Shown: positions 23,592 through 33,987, counted from the stretch's first letter. The stretch: 64,000 nucleotides of DNA from Fremontodendron californicum (GCA_030761205.1 JAULJL010000032.1:8437134-8501133); one strand, 5' to 3'. The notes: a model not told the origin generated them from the letters alone. Numbers and translations are program-made.

Positions 23592-25089
23592 TGATGGAAA
23601 CTCAATTAAGAGTTGTAAACCCAAGTGCAGGTTATGTTCAAGTAATAAATTCTCGGGTGTCCGAGGTCGAACCACAGGGAAGCGTATTAGTAAGTATAAG
23701 TTTATAAATATATAAGAAAAAGAAAGTAAACAAGATATTAGGGAATCAACAACAAAACAAAATAAACAAGATATTAGAGAACACAATAAATAAAATAACA
23801 TAAAAGAAATTAAACAAAATATAAAAAACAATAAGAAAGGATGTTGAGGTTAGAGAATCCACTCTTGGTGTTATGCTAAGATTAATCTTGTTTTATTACA
23901 CAATTGAAATCCACACATAAAGGAGGTTCCAATCGGAAGGTTTAGCAATTCAGTCCAAATTGTCCAACGTCCATAGCATATGATATTATGTTCATTTGGT
24001 GTCCTCAAAACTCATAAAAAGAGTCCAAGCATTCCTTATGCCAAGGTATATGTCTACAACAAATCAAGGTTATGAAACCAAGCATTTACTGTGCCATTTT
24101 CATTGTCAATAATGAATCAAGATCTCTACTTTGCAAGTATGATTTTAAACCAAAAGAAAATATTATCTATGCTAGTGCTTATAAATGATGATTCATTTTA
24201 GCTCATGTTTAAGAGACTAACCTTAGCATTTACCAAGAGCTTCACCTCATCACCTCAACAATATGATTAGCAACACATACTAGATATGAATAAAATGAAA
24301 AGAAATGTAAGAAGCATAAGTAAATAAAAAAGAAAACTAGAGAAAGGAAAGAAGAAGAAAACTTAGAGAATTTTACTACAAAGGCTAATATCCTACCAAT
24401 CTATAATGTATCCCAATACTCATCCAAGGCCCTCTATTTATACACATTTTGGAGGGCTAAATGACAAGAGACAAACTTTACAAATTTCAAAGGTAGGTAT
24501 AATAGGTGGGTGCATTTTTCTAACAATTTTCGTCATATTGTATGACAATTCTGATCAGCCAGCTTGATGGTCGATTTTGTCAATGTTGGAGGCTCGATCT
24601 GATAAAATGGTCTTCTAGAAAAATATACCCCTATCAGTTACGGATCCATAGCCGTTGGAATCAGATCATTTGCGTACGTGGATCGGAAGATATGGTCAAA
24701 ATACCAAAACGGTGCAGAACAGACGTCATTGCACATCAGCCAACTTGATGGTCGATTTCGCTAGGGAAAACGACTCCGTTTCAAGAAGTGTAAAACATGA
24801 AAAAGATAGATATGCCTCTTAGCTTTGCAGGGATACAAAGTTCAGCCTTATTGCTTCAGTGAAACTCGAGATATAGCTGATATGGCAAAAGGTGTCGGAA
24901 CTGGAACTGAACTGGATTTGCCCTTAATTCTAGTAATCTGAAATCACTCAAAGAAACTTGTGAAAAACACCAAATTACATAAAAATATAAAAGATCATAA
25001 ACACAATTAGACTAAACAATAATAACTCGTATTTGACACAAAACAATAATAAAACATAACTAAAAACTATATAATTATACGAGTTATCA
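23592..25089 (-). repeat. I3 3' LTR (1,498 bp)
   Basis: Plus-strand ends are TGATGGAAAC and GAGTTATCA. It is the same length as the other LTR and appears identical except at 23773. The U3 side (about 24400-25089) is closely related to the I2 LTR and holds a single 181 bp unit (24559-24739). Confidence 0.97.
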
Positions 25090-25104
25090 CACCCCCATAC
25101 TTAG
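25090..25104 (-). other. I3 polypurine tract
   Basis: On the minus strand CTAAGTATGGGGGTG sits directly before the 3' LTR and matches the I2 tract with one change. Confidence 0.85.
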
Positions 25105-26917
25105 ATTGTTGCTAGTCCCTAGCAACGACTCAATAAAAAAAAATAATAATAAAATAAGAAAATCTAATCTAATCCATTTTCGTAGGAAATCACGGTGGCA
25201 CTTAGCATGTGACACAAGCCTTTAAACCCCTAGGTGTCCCTAGTAGACGAGTTTAGTCTCGTGAGGGTTTACTAGGACGATACCCACAAACATTGAAGAC
25301 ATAAGAAAAACTAAAAATAATAATTATAACTAATCCTTCCAATATAAATTAGAGATAATCATTGGACAAGTCTTAAAAACTAATCAATAGCTTAAAGAAA
25401 TTCACAAAAGATCTTGCTTGAATGTAAATAGTTTGAGTTAAGCCAATAATAACATAACATATTTCAATCAAAATAGTGTATATTCAAACTTAATCTCAAC
25501 TTCTCACATGGGATACTCTCTTGATTTTCACTCTTTAAAGTAGTGGTAAAGTGTTTACACTCAATCAATCTCATGAAAACACTTCTACCATATGCTTGCT
25601 TGTCCACCTATTCTCCACTATTTAGATCATACAACTTCATAAATCAAGAGGTCTTTATTCAAGGTTGTAATGGGGCCAAAGGGTTATAATGTGGTTAAAG
25701 AACAAAAGGATAAAGATATCACAAAGGTTCCAAAGAGTTCATAGATTTTAGAGACATAATAAGATCATACAAATAAAACTTCTCAAAACTCTTATAAAGC
25801 ACATAATAACATAGGCTAAATATTCATGTTGAGCCTTTGCATCATTCTAACCAACTTTGTAACATCTTTTTCTAGAAGTTCAAGAGAAGATTTTTTTTTT
25901 TTTAATATGGGAATGTATTTGACAATGATCCCTTTCTTTTTCTCTTGACTTTTTCTTTTCTTTTCTTCCCCCACACTTATCTTTTGTTTCTAACCCAAAT
26001 TTTCAAATAAAAATATCCCTTGTTTTTTTGCAATATGTCTCAAAATATAAAATTCATCTTTAGAACAAGGGTAAGGATATAAGCATATTTAGGCTAGGTG
26101 TAAGTTGTGGTTACCAATAAAACATCATATTTAATGTAGGCTCAAATTGGCTCACTAGTGGGGATGTTCTCGTAGAACATTAATAATGGATGGCTGTTTG
26201 GCTCTGGTTATAATCCTAATGCCTCTATCATATTCATGTTGTCACATGTATCAATATAGTCTCAAACGGTTTAAAGCAAGTTCTAGAGAATCATGTAATC
26301 ATAAGAGCACTCAAGAAAGAAATTAGATTGATTTGTATAATGCATCAATCATTATAGGCTCAAAAACTCACAAAGATGATTATACAAGTCAGATTAAGTC
26401 TAAACATGCTTCTTTCTCAATCAACATATCATATTAACATTGGCTCATAAAAAGGTTGACATCAAGCTCAATTCTCATGAAAATCTTTTCACTAATAAAT
26501 CTGTTTTAGGCTTATGCAATTCATATCTCATCATTGTATTGAAAGTAACTAAAAAAAAAAAAAAACACACTAAGTCTAAACATGCTTTTTTTTTTTTTTT
26601 TTTTTTTTTGTTTTTTTGTTTTTTTGTTTTTTTGTTTTTTTTGTTTTTTTGAAGAAGAAGATTAAATCAAACTGACAAGGTATGTCTCAAGTCTCCCTTA
26701 CTCAGACCTTGTTCAGAATGAATACTTCTAAATGTCTTAAAACACAACAAATTTTTTTTTTTTTTTTTTTTTAGCAAAATATGTCCCTTACCCCCTACTA
26801 AAATATGACATTGTCCCCAATGTCAAATTTTAAAGGTAGAATTTAGGAGATATTACCTGCAGAGGTTGCTAACCACTTATTATAACTGAGACACAACAAG
26901 CAAAATGTTAGATAATG
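25105..26917 (-). other. I3 3' untranslated region
   Basis: No ORF of note. Most of it is the region shared with I2. An unusual T-run broken by single G's at 26589-26651 (T7G units) and a second T-run at 26752-26772 are present. On the sense (minus) strand these are A-rich tracts just downstream of the LOG-like stop codon. Confidence 0.8.
26589..26651. repeat. T-rich low-complexity tract
   Basis: A run of about 21 T's followed by G(T)7-8 units. On the element's sense strand it is an A-rich tract, possibly a trace of a poly-A sequence. Confidence 0.85.
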
Positions 26918-27565
26918 TCACAAAGACAAAGTGCAATCCACTCCTTGCTCGTCCATATCTCTTTTTCTTTTTCCGAGCGTTTGCGAAACAACCGTAGCAG
27001 ATAAACACTCATAAGCTTGTAGCTTTTTGAGTAAATCTTCAATGGTTGTAGCAGAAATTATGGTTCTCCTTGCCTCTGAAAACATGAATCCATTATCCAC
27101 AGCATTATCTAAATATGAAAGTAAATTACTAAAATAACCATTAATATTAAGCAAACCAATGGGTTTCTTATTTGTGACCAAAGATGACCAAGAAGCCACG
27201 CAAGCTATTTCTTCCAATGTACCCAGACCTCCTGGTAAGGCAATGAATGCATCGGCAGAATGGTACATGATTGTTATCCGTTCAGGGATACTCCAGACTT
27301 GTATTTCCTTACCCACGGTAGGTCCACAAAAATCTGTGAATAGTTTTGGCACGATTCCTAGAACTGGACTTCCTCCGGCGTGTGCTGCTGTAGCGACTGC
27401 TCCCATTAAACCCGTACTACCGCCTCCATAAATCAAGTGGATCTTTTGTTGGGCAAGTATTACTCCAACTCTTATGGCTTCATCAGCGAATATGTTATTT
27501 TTCCCTGGATAAGCACCTCCAAAGACACAAATTTTTTTAATGCGCTGGGACGAAGTGCTTTCCAT
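26918..27565 (-). CDS. LOG-family (cytokinin riboside 5'-monophosphate phosphoribohydrolase-like) protein carried by I3
   Basis: A single uninterrupted ORF of 215 residues; an upstream in-frame ATG at 27607 would add 14 residues rich in lysine, but MESTSSQ is the family-like start. Motifs in order: KKICVFGG (10-17), IYGGGSTGLMG (45-55), a conserved arginine at 96 before SADAFIALPGGLGTLEEI (103-120), with the PGGxGTxxE motif ending at E119, and IGLLNINGYF (136-145). LOG enzymes release the active cytokinin base from its riboside monophosphate, using the motif glutamate and that arginine. The usual RK pair reads RI here, so activity is not certain. The tail contains a basic KRKR stretch. The gene is intron-free, lies downstream of pol in the same direction, and presumably depends on the element's LTR promoter or an unseen promoter. 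Whether it is an expressed enzyme is inference. Confidence 0.88.
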   Translation of the reverse strand: MESTSSQRIKKICVFGGAYPGKNNIFADEAIRVGVILAQQKIHLIYGGGSTGLMGAVATAAHAGGSPVLGIVPKLFTDFCGPTVGKEIQVWSIPERITIMYHSADAFIALPGGLGTLEEIACVASWSSLVTNKKPIGLLNINGYFSNLLSYLDNAVDNGFMFSEARRTIISATTIEDLLKKLQAYECLSATVVSQTLGKRKRDMDEQGVDCTLSL

Positions 27566-27647
27566 TTTTTTTTTCTTTTTCGAGTGCCTGAAAGAGAATG
27601 AGTACATGGTGTAATATATAGAGGACTGAGTAGTGAATCAGACAAGA

Positions 27648-27797
27648 GTAATAATGTCGCCGAAAGTGTATTTGACCTGTCAGAAGAAAATGTTAACCTA
27701 ACAAAAGATTTTTGCGTGATTTCAGGAAGAAAATCAAAAAGAGAAGAAAAATCAACCGTAAAAGTCAAAAGTAATAATGTCGCCGAAAGTGTATTTG
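27648..27797. repeat. 27 bp direct repeat flanking a spacer upstream of the LOG-like ORF
   Basis: The 27-base word that begins GTAATAATGTCGCCGAAAGT and ends GTATTTG occurs at 27648-27674 and again at 27771-27797, 123 bases apart. It lies between the two accessory ORFs. It may be a local duplication or a trace of how the segment was acquired. Confidence 0.9.
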
Positions 27798-27841
27798 GCA
27801 TCTTCCTCTGGTTTTACGTCCAGAAACGGCTTAAACGCCTT

Positions 27842-28378
27842 CTATGAGTCGAGGATATGCTTCCCATCCAGTTTTCTTATAAGCTGGCAAACAGGGTCTT
27901 TTATCATCAGATTCCCAAGATGTTGCCATTCCCTTTGGAATTGCGGCCATAAATCAAGAATTTCTCTTTGTACGTCTCCACTAGGATGCGTCTCAAGAGA
28001 AAGTTGGATATTACCCAAATTCTCCTTACTCAGTCCATCCTTAATGAATTCAATTTTATCATCTCGATTAGAGGACGGAATCCCAATAGAACGACATTTA
28101 CCGTTACACGTCCATCGTGCACACTTGTGGCAATTTGAACTCATGCGCTTTGCTCGTCGCTTCTTTGCATAAGTGCTTCTACCTGTACCTGGTAAATGCA
28201 AAACAGGAAGATATTCATCTTCACGTACCTTGGCTTCAATTATCCAACGTATGTCTTCAGGAATCCCTTTGTTCATAAGCATTCTTAATCTTTCTAATCG
28301 AACTTGGTAAAGCTTCAGTAAAATATTCCGAGGAAAAGGAGGAAATCGTTTCTGCAATCTTTTGAGAATATCATCCAT
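27842..28378 (-). CDS. 178-residue ORF of unknown function between pol and LOG in I3
   Basis: I do not recognise this protein. It is uninterrupted, starts MDDILKRLQKRFPPFP, and is basic in its first half with a predicted helical stretch (about residues 18-52). A cysteine cluster follows: C83, C86, C91 and C95 (CX2CX4CX3C), preceded by the basic run KKRRAKR (72-78), so a small metal-binding nucleic-acid-binding domain is possible. The C-terminal half holds EILDLWPQFQREWQHLGNL. It starts about 146 bases after the gag-pol stop codon in the same direction. Athila elements usually have an env-like ORF here, but I see no signal peptide or membrane segment. Survival without stops in a recent element suggests it is functional for the element. 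Confidence 0.75.
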   Translation of the reverse strand: MDDILKRLQKRFPPFPRNILLKLYQVRLERLRMLMNKGIPEDIRWIIEAKVREDEYLPVLHLPGTGRSTYAKKRRAKRMSSNCHKCARWTCNGKCRSIGIPSSNRDDKIEFIKDGLSKENLGNIQLSLETHPSGDVQREILDLWPQFQREWQHLGNLMIKDPVCQLIRKLDGKHILDS

Positions 28379-28523
28379 CCTGAAAAAAAAATGAAATAAA
28401 ATAAAATGAAAGAGAAATTTATATACAATATCAGTTTTGTGGGTAGCTGATGGAACCGACTTAAATAATCACGGAGTACCGTTATCCGCCATTTAACCGG
28501 GGTAAAAATAAATATATTTACAT

Positions 28524-31500
28524 CTAGTTATTTTCAAAACAAGGATCAGAAAGAAAAACAACCTCTTCTTGAGTAACATGATTTTCCAAAAAGAGTTTGA
28601 GTCTTTGTCCATTTACCTTGAATACGTTACCATTTTGAGGATTCTCAATGTCAACTGCTCCATAATGATACACATGCTTAACCACAAATGGGCCAGTCCA
28701 TCTTGATCTCAACTTACCAGGAAATATGTGAAGTCTAGAATTATAAAGTAGAACTTTTTGCCCAACATCAAATATTTTTCTTGAAATTAACTTGTCATGA
28801 AAGGCTTTAGTTCTTTCTTTATGAATTTTAGAATTCTCATATGCATCATTTCTGAGTTCCTCAAGTTCATTTATTTGTAATTTTCGTAAATTAGAAGCGT
28901 CATCAAGGTTTGAGTTGAACATTTTAATGGCCCAATATGCTTTATGCTCAAGTTCCACAGGTAAATGACAAGGTTTTCCATAAACTAGCCTATAAGGAGA
29001 CATGCCCAATGCTGTTTTAAAAGCTGTTCGATAGGCCCATAATGCATCGTTAAGTCTAAGAGACCAATCTTTGCGATTTGGATTAACTGTCTTTTCCAAA
29101 ATTTGTTTAATCTCCCTATTTGCTAATTCTACCTGTCCATTTGTCTGCGGGTGATAAGGGGTTGCAACTTTGTGTGTAATGGCATATTTCTTCATTAATG
29201 TTTCAAAAACCTTGTTGCAAAAATGTGTTCCCCCATCGCTTATGATAGATCGAGGAATTCCAAATCGACTCAAAATATTTTCTTTTAAAAATTTAATCAC
29301 TGTTTTGTGATCATTATTTCGACATGGAATTGCCTCTATCCACTTTGAAACATAATCTATTGCAACTAAAATGTATAAGAAACCAAAAGATGGTGGAAAT
29401 GGTCCCATGAAATCAATACCCCAACAGTCAAAAATTTCAATTACAAGAATTGGGTTCAAAGGCATCATGTTTCTTTTCGAAATGGAACCTAATTTTTGAC
29501 AACTTTCACATGACTTGCAAAAATTATGTGCATCTTTGAACAAAGTTGGCCAGTAAAATCCACACTGTAAAATTTTTGCAGCAGTTTTCTTTGATGAAAA
29601 ATGACCACCACATGCCTCGGAATGACAAAACTTAATTACACTACTTACCTCATTGTCGGGAATGCATCTTCGAAAAATCTGATCAGGACAATATTTGAAC
29701 AAGTAAGGATCATCCCAATAGAACTTCTTTACCTCATTCAGAAACTTCCTTTTATCTTGTGTGCTCCATTGAGAAGGAATTTTTCCTGTAGCAAGAAAAT
29801 TAGCAATGTCAGCAAACCAAGGTGTCGTGGAGACAATTAGAAGTTGTTCATCAGGAAAAGTATCATTTATTGGTGAGGTTCCAAAAGATTCATCACAAAC
29901 AAGTCTTGATAAATGATCAGCCACCACATTTTCTACTCCTTTTTTATCTCGAATGGTGATGTCAAATTCTTGCAGCAAAAGGATCCACCTCAGCAACCTA
30001 GGTTTTGCATCCTTCTTAGAGAGAAGATATTTTAAAGCTGCATGATCACTAAAGACAACAATTGATGATCCAACAAGGTAAGATCTGAATTTATCCAATG
30101 CAAAAACAACTGCAAGTAATTCCTTTTCTGTAGTGGAATAATTCATTTGGGCTCTATTTAAAGTTTTACTTGCATAGTAAATTACATGTGGTTTATTATC
30201 TTTCCTTTGTCCTAACACAGCACCAACAGCATAGTCACTAGCATCACACATTATTTCAAATGGTAAGGACCAATCAGGAGATCTCATAATAGGAGCAGTA
30301 GTGAGCATATTTTTGAGTTTTTCAAAAGCATCTTCACAATCTTTAGTCCATTCAAATGCAGTGTCTTTCATTAAAAGATTACATAGAGGTTTAGATATCG
30401 TGCTAAAATCTTTTATGAATCTTCTATAAAAACCTGCATGTCCCAAGAATGACCTAATGTCCTTTACTGTCTTTGGTGTGGGTAGATTAGCAATCAATTC
30501 AAGTTTTGACTTGTCTACCTCAATCCCTTTTGCAGAAACAATGTGACCTAGTACAATACCTTTAGTGACCATGAAATGACATTTTTCCCAATTAAGAACA
30601 AGATTTTTTTCTTCACACCTAATCAATACATTTTTCAAATTGGCTAAGCAATCATCAAATGAATCACCAGAAACAGAAAAATCATCCATGAAAATCTCAA
30701 GATTACGTTCAATCATGTCACTAAAAATGCTAAGCATGCATCTTTGAAATGTGGCAGGGGCGTTACATAATCCAAATGGCATTCTACGATATGCAAAAGT
30801 ACCAAAAGGACATGTAAAAGTGGTTTTCTCTTGGTCCTCAAGTGCAATGGCAATTTGATTATACCCAGAATATCCATCCAGAAAACAATAAAACTCATGC
30901 CCTGCAACTCTTTCTAAGATTTGATCCATGAAAGGCAAAGGGAAATGATCTTTCCTCGTCACTGAGTTAAGTTTCCTATAGTCAATGCACATGCGCCAAC
31001 CAGTAACAGTCCTAGCTGGAATTAATTCATTGTTTTCATTTTTAACTACAGTAACTCCAGATTTCTTAGGTACGACTTGAGTAGGACTTACCCATTTGCT
31101 ATCAGAGATAGGATAAATGATTCCATTATCTAGAAGTTTAATGACTTCATTTCTCACTACTTCTTTCATATTAGGATTAAGCCTTCGTTGCATTTGTCTA
31201 GAGGGTTTAGCATTTTCCTCTAAATAAATATTATGTGTGCAGATTAATGGGCTTATTCCCTTTATGTCAGCTAAGGTCCATCCTAATGCATTTTTGTGCA
31301 TCTTCAAAAGTTGTAACAACTTACCTTCTTGTAGTTCATCAAGATGTGAAGAAATTATGACTGGAAAAGTTTCACTCTCACCCAAAAAGGAATATTTTAG
31401 CTCGGATGGCAATGGTTTTAACTCCAGCTTGGGTGGTTCAATAGTTGATGGTACAGTGACATTTGTAAGTGATGGTAGTTCCTCAAACTTTTGTTTCCAA

Positions 31501-33884
31501 CAATGCTTATCCTGAAAAGATTTTAACAAAGAATCAGTGTGTGAAATTTCTGAAGCATTATCAAACTCATATTCAATTAAATAAGCTTCTAAAGGATCAT
31601 GGAATGTGGTAGTGGTGAGATGTTCATGAACAAGTTCTTCAATGAAATCCACTTCATGTACTTCTGAATTATCACCAGGTTGCTTGCAAATGTTGAACAC
31701 ATTTAATTCTAAAGTCATATTTCCAAAAGAAATGTTCAACATACCATTCCTGCAATTTATCAGAGCATTAGAAGTTGCAAGAAATGGACGGCCTAATATA
31801 ACAGGAATTTGAACATTTGGATTTGAAACAGGATGTGTGTCCAAAACAATAAAATCAACAGGGAAGTAAAAATTATCAATTTGAACCAAAACATCTTCAA
31901 CTATCCCTCGAGGAATTTTTACAGAACGATCAGCTAGTTGAAGTGTAACAGGTGTTTCCTTGAGTTCACCTAAACCTAACTGTTGATAAACAGAAAAAGG
32001 CAAAAGATTAACACTAGCACCAAGATCAAGCAATGCACGTTCTATTCTAGTGTTTCCAATGATGCATGAGATTGTTGGACATCCAGGATCTTTGAATTTT
32101 GGTGGAGTAAGGTGCTGAATGATTGAGCTCACACTTTCCGTCAAAAATGCTTTCTTTTGTACATTATGTTTCCTTTTAACTGTGCACATGTCCTTCAAAA
32201 ATTTAGCATAAGATGGAACTTGTTTGATTGCATCCAATAAAGGAATGTTAATCTTAACTTGTTTGAAAAGTTCATAAATTTCTGCATTTTGATTCAAATT
32301 CTTTATTGTTTGCAACCTTTGAGGAAAAGGAGCAGGATGCATACCTTTTTCTTTGTCCAAATTTTCAAGAAGTTCAGACTTACCATCATCCTTACCATTA
32401 CTTTTCGGAGGGGAAAGAGGATCTTGGTCTTTTGATGGAATGTTTTTGTCAATTGCCTTTCCACTTCGAAGAGTTGTGATAGAACTGGCATTTTCCTGTT
32501 GAGTTTCATTGGAGCAAGAAACAAGACATTGAGTAGAAGGGTTAGGCTGAGGTTGAGCAGGAAACTTACCTTTTTCTTGAGTGCGTAATGAAGCTGTCAA
32601 TGTGGACAAGGTGTTTTTGATCTCATTGATGTCCTGTGAAGTCCGGTTATTCACATTTGCTTGTGTTTGCATGAATGCTTGCAATGTCTCTTCCAAGGTT
32701 TGTACACGTGAAGGTTGATAGGAAAAAGTGTTGCCCGGCTTTTGAGATTGTGGTACCTGAACATGATTATTATTCCGCCAACTGAAGTTGGGATGATTTC
32801 TCCATTCAGGGTTATACGTTTCAGAGTAAGGAGAAGGAAAAGGTTTTTTAAATGTGTTTATGGAATTTACTTGATCATGCAACGCTTCTTTAAGAATGGG
32901 AATGTTTGGACATTCAGAAGTGGGGTGTCCCATGATTTCACAAATTCCACAACTTTCTTCATTTTTAACCGTTTTGACTTCTTTTACTTCTCTAAGTTCC
33001 ATGGCTTCAATCTTTCTAGCCAAATTAGCTACTTTAGCTTTTATCTCATCTTCTTGACTAAAATGATATTTTCCTCTGTTAGAAACAAGATTAGATCTAT
33101 TGGAACTTTCAGAGGAATTATCTGTGTGCCAGGCTTGAGAGTTATCTGCCAAATGGTCTAGGTAGTCAAAGGCTTCTTCAGGTTCTTTTTCTAGAAACTC
33201 ATCGTTACACATTGTTTCAACAAATTGTTTAGTTTCGGGAGTTAAACTTTCATAAAAGAAACTAATAAGACGCCATTTTTCAAAACCATGATGTGGACAA
33301 GAACTTAACAAATCTTTAAAACGCTCCCAGCACTGAAAAAATGCTTCATTTTGATTTTGATTGAAATTTTGAATTTGTCTTTTCAAAGCAGTAGTTTTAT
33401 GTGCTGGGAAAAATTTCTTTAGAAACTCAGTTTGTAATTCTTGCCATGTGCCAATTGACCTTGGTTTTAAATTATGAAGCCAAATTTTTGCTTTATCTTT
33501 TAAAGAAAAAGGAAATAATTTTAGCTTGACAATTTCATTTGTACATTGTTGGTCATTAAAGGTGACACATACATCTTCGAAGTCTTTTAGAAACGAGTAA
33601 GCACTTTCCGATTCCAACCCATAGAAATTTGGAAGCAAAGCTATCATACCTGGTTTAAAACGAAAGTTGTTTGCATTGAGAGGAAAAATAAAACAAGAGG
33701 GTGATGAGCTTCGAGTTGGTTGCAAGTAGTCACGCATGGTGCGTACTTGTCTGTTCTCATCTTCAGCATGAACACTTTCATTGTCAGCCATGGTAGGAGT
33801 TGTATTAGAAAGATTACCTGAAAAAGTTTCACAATAAAATCTAACTAAACGACGAGATCTAAAATCACGTCGCCAAACAAGCAT
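28524..33884 (-). CDS. I3 gag-pol polyprotein (Athila-like), intact
   Basis: An uninterrupted 1,786-residue ORF; the biological start may be the internal ATG at residue 32 (MADNESV). Domains in order: gag core (about 65-250), zinc knuckle CGICEIMGHPTSEC (312-325), a linker with a predicted coil, aspartic protease with active-site DLGAS at 620-624, reverse transcriptase (about 900-1110) with catalytic FMDD at 1065-1068, RNase H (about 1205-1330, CDASDYAVGAVL), and integrase with the zinc-binding H/C region (1421-1462) and catalytic D1491, D1550 and E1586, ending in a GPF-type tail (WTGPFVV near 1730). It encodes particle formation, reverse transcription and integration. Sequence and PBS type place it in the Athila lineage. 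Gag and pol share one frame, so processing would be by the protease. No damage is visible. Confidence 0.95.
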   Translation of the reverse strand: MLVWRRDFRSRRLVRFYCETFSGNLSNTTPTMADNESVHAEDENRQVRTMRDYLQPTRSSSPSCFIFPLNANNFRFKPGMIALLPNFYGLESESAYSFLKDFEDVCVTFNDQQCTNEIVKLKLFPFSLKDKAKIWLHNLKPRSIGTWQELQTEFLKKFFPAHKTTALKRQIQNFNQNQNEAFFQCWERFKDLLSSCPHHGFEKWRLISFFYESLTPETKQFVETMCNDEFLEKEPEEAFDYLDHLADNSQAWHTDNSSESSNRSNLVSNRGKYHFSQEDEIKAKVANLARKIEAMELREVKEVKTVKNEESCGICEIMGHPTSECPNIPILKEALHDQVNSINTFKKPFPSPYSETYNPEWRNHPNFSWRNNNHVQVPQSQKPGNTFSYQPSRVQTLEETLQAFMQTQANVNNRTSQDINEIKNTLSTLTASLRTQEKGKFPAQPQPNPSTQCLVSCSNETQQENASSITTLRSGKAIDKNIPSKDQDPLSPPKSNGKDDGKSELLENLDKEKGMHPAPFPQRLQTIKNLNQNAEIYELFKQVKINIPLLDAIKQVPSYAKFLKDMCTVKRKHNVQKKAFLTESVSSIIQHLTPPKFKDPGCPTISCIIGNTRIERALLDLGASVNLLPFSVYQQLGLGELKETPVTLQLADRSVKIPRGIVEDVLVQIDNFYFPVDFIVLDTHPVSNPNVQIPVILGRPFLATSNALINCRNGMLNISFGNMTLELNVFNICKQPGDNSEVHEVDFIEELVHEHLTTTTFHDPLEAYLIEYEFDNASEISHTDSLLKSFQDKHCWKQKFEELPSLTNVTVPSTIEPPKLELKPLPSELKYSFLGESETFPVIISSHLDELQEGKLLQLLKMHKNALGWTLADIKGISPLICTHNIYLEENAKPSRQMQRRLNPNMKEVVRNEVIKLLDNGIIYPISDSKWVSPTQVVPKKSGVTVVKNENNELIPARTVTGWRMCIDYRKLNSVTRKDHFPLPFMDQILERVAGHEFYCFLDGYSGYNQIAIALEDQEKTTFTCPFGTFAYRRMPFGLCNAPATFQRCMLSIFSDMIERNLEIFMDDFSVSGDSFDDCLANLKNVLIRCEEKNLVLNWEKCHFMVTKGIVLGHIVSAKGIEVDKSKLELIANLPTPKTVKDIRSFLGHAGFYRRFIKDFSTISKPLCNLLMKDTAFEWTKDCEDAFEKLKNMLTTAPIMRSPDWSLPFEIMCDASDYAVGAVLGQRKDNKPHVIYYASKTLNRAQMNYSTTEKELLAVVFALDKFRSYLVGSSIVVFSDHAALKYLLSKKDAKPRLLRWILLLQEFDITIRDKKGVENVVADHLSRLVCDESFGTSPINDTFPDEQLLIVSTTPWFADIANFLATGKIPSQWSTQDKRKFLNEVKKFYWDDPYLFKYCPDQIFRRCIPDNEVSSVIKFCHSEACGGHFSSKKTAAKILQCGFYWPTLFKDAHNFCKSCESCQKLGSISKRNMMPLNPILVIEIFDCWGIDFMGPFPPSFGFLYILVAIDYVSKWIEAIPCRNNDHKTVIKFLKENILSRFGIPRSIISDGGTHFCNKVFETLMKKYAITHKVATPYHPQTNGQVELANREIKQILEKTVNPNRKDWSLRLNDALWAYRTAFKTALGMSPYRLVYGKPCHLPVELEHKAYWAIKMFNSNLDDASNLRKLQINELEELRNDAYENSKIHKERTKAFHDKLISRKIFDVGQKVLLYNSRLHIFPGKLRSRWTGPFVVKHVYHYGAVDIENPQNGNVFKVNGQRLKLFLENHVTQEEVVFLSDPCFENN

Positions 33885-33969
33885 AAAACAAAGTTAATAT
33901 ACAAAATTAGGCGGTATAACCAGCCAATAAAAATAAATATACTTATAAACTTATATACTTAGTATTGCT

Positions 33970-33987
33970 TCCCCGGCAACGGCGCCA
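33970..33987 (-). other. I3 primer-binding site (tRNA-Asp type)
   Basis: On the minus strand TGGCGCCGTTGCCGGGGA, six bases after the 5' LTR end. As I recall, this is the tRNA-Asp-type site of Athila elements. Confidence 0.88.

Noticed and set aside
24542..24748. 68-residue ORF duplicated at 34944-35150
   Set aside because: It is simply the same LTR sequence twice; the frame overlaps the 181 bp repeat and has no protein-like features.
27159..27431. 90-residue plus-strand ORF
   Set aside because: Antisense to the LOG-like gene, whose minus-strand motifs are unambiguous.
31237..33161. Plus-strand ORFs within 28524-33884
   Set aside because: Antisense shadows of the intact I3 gag-pol.
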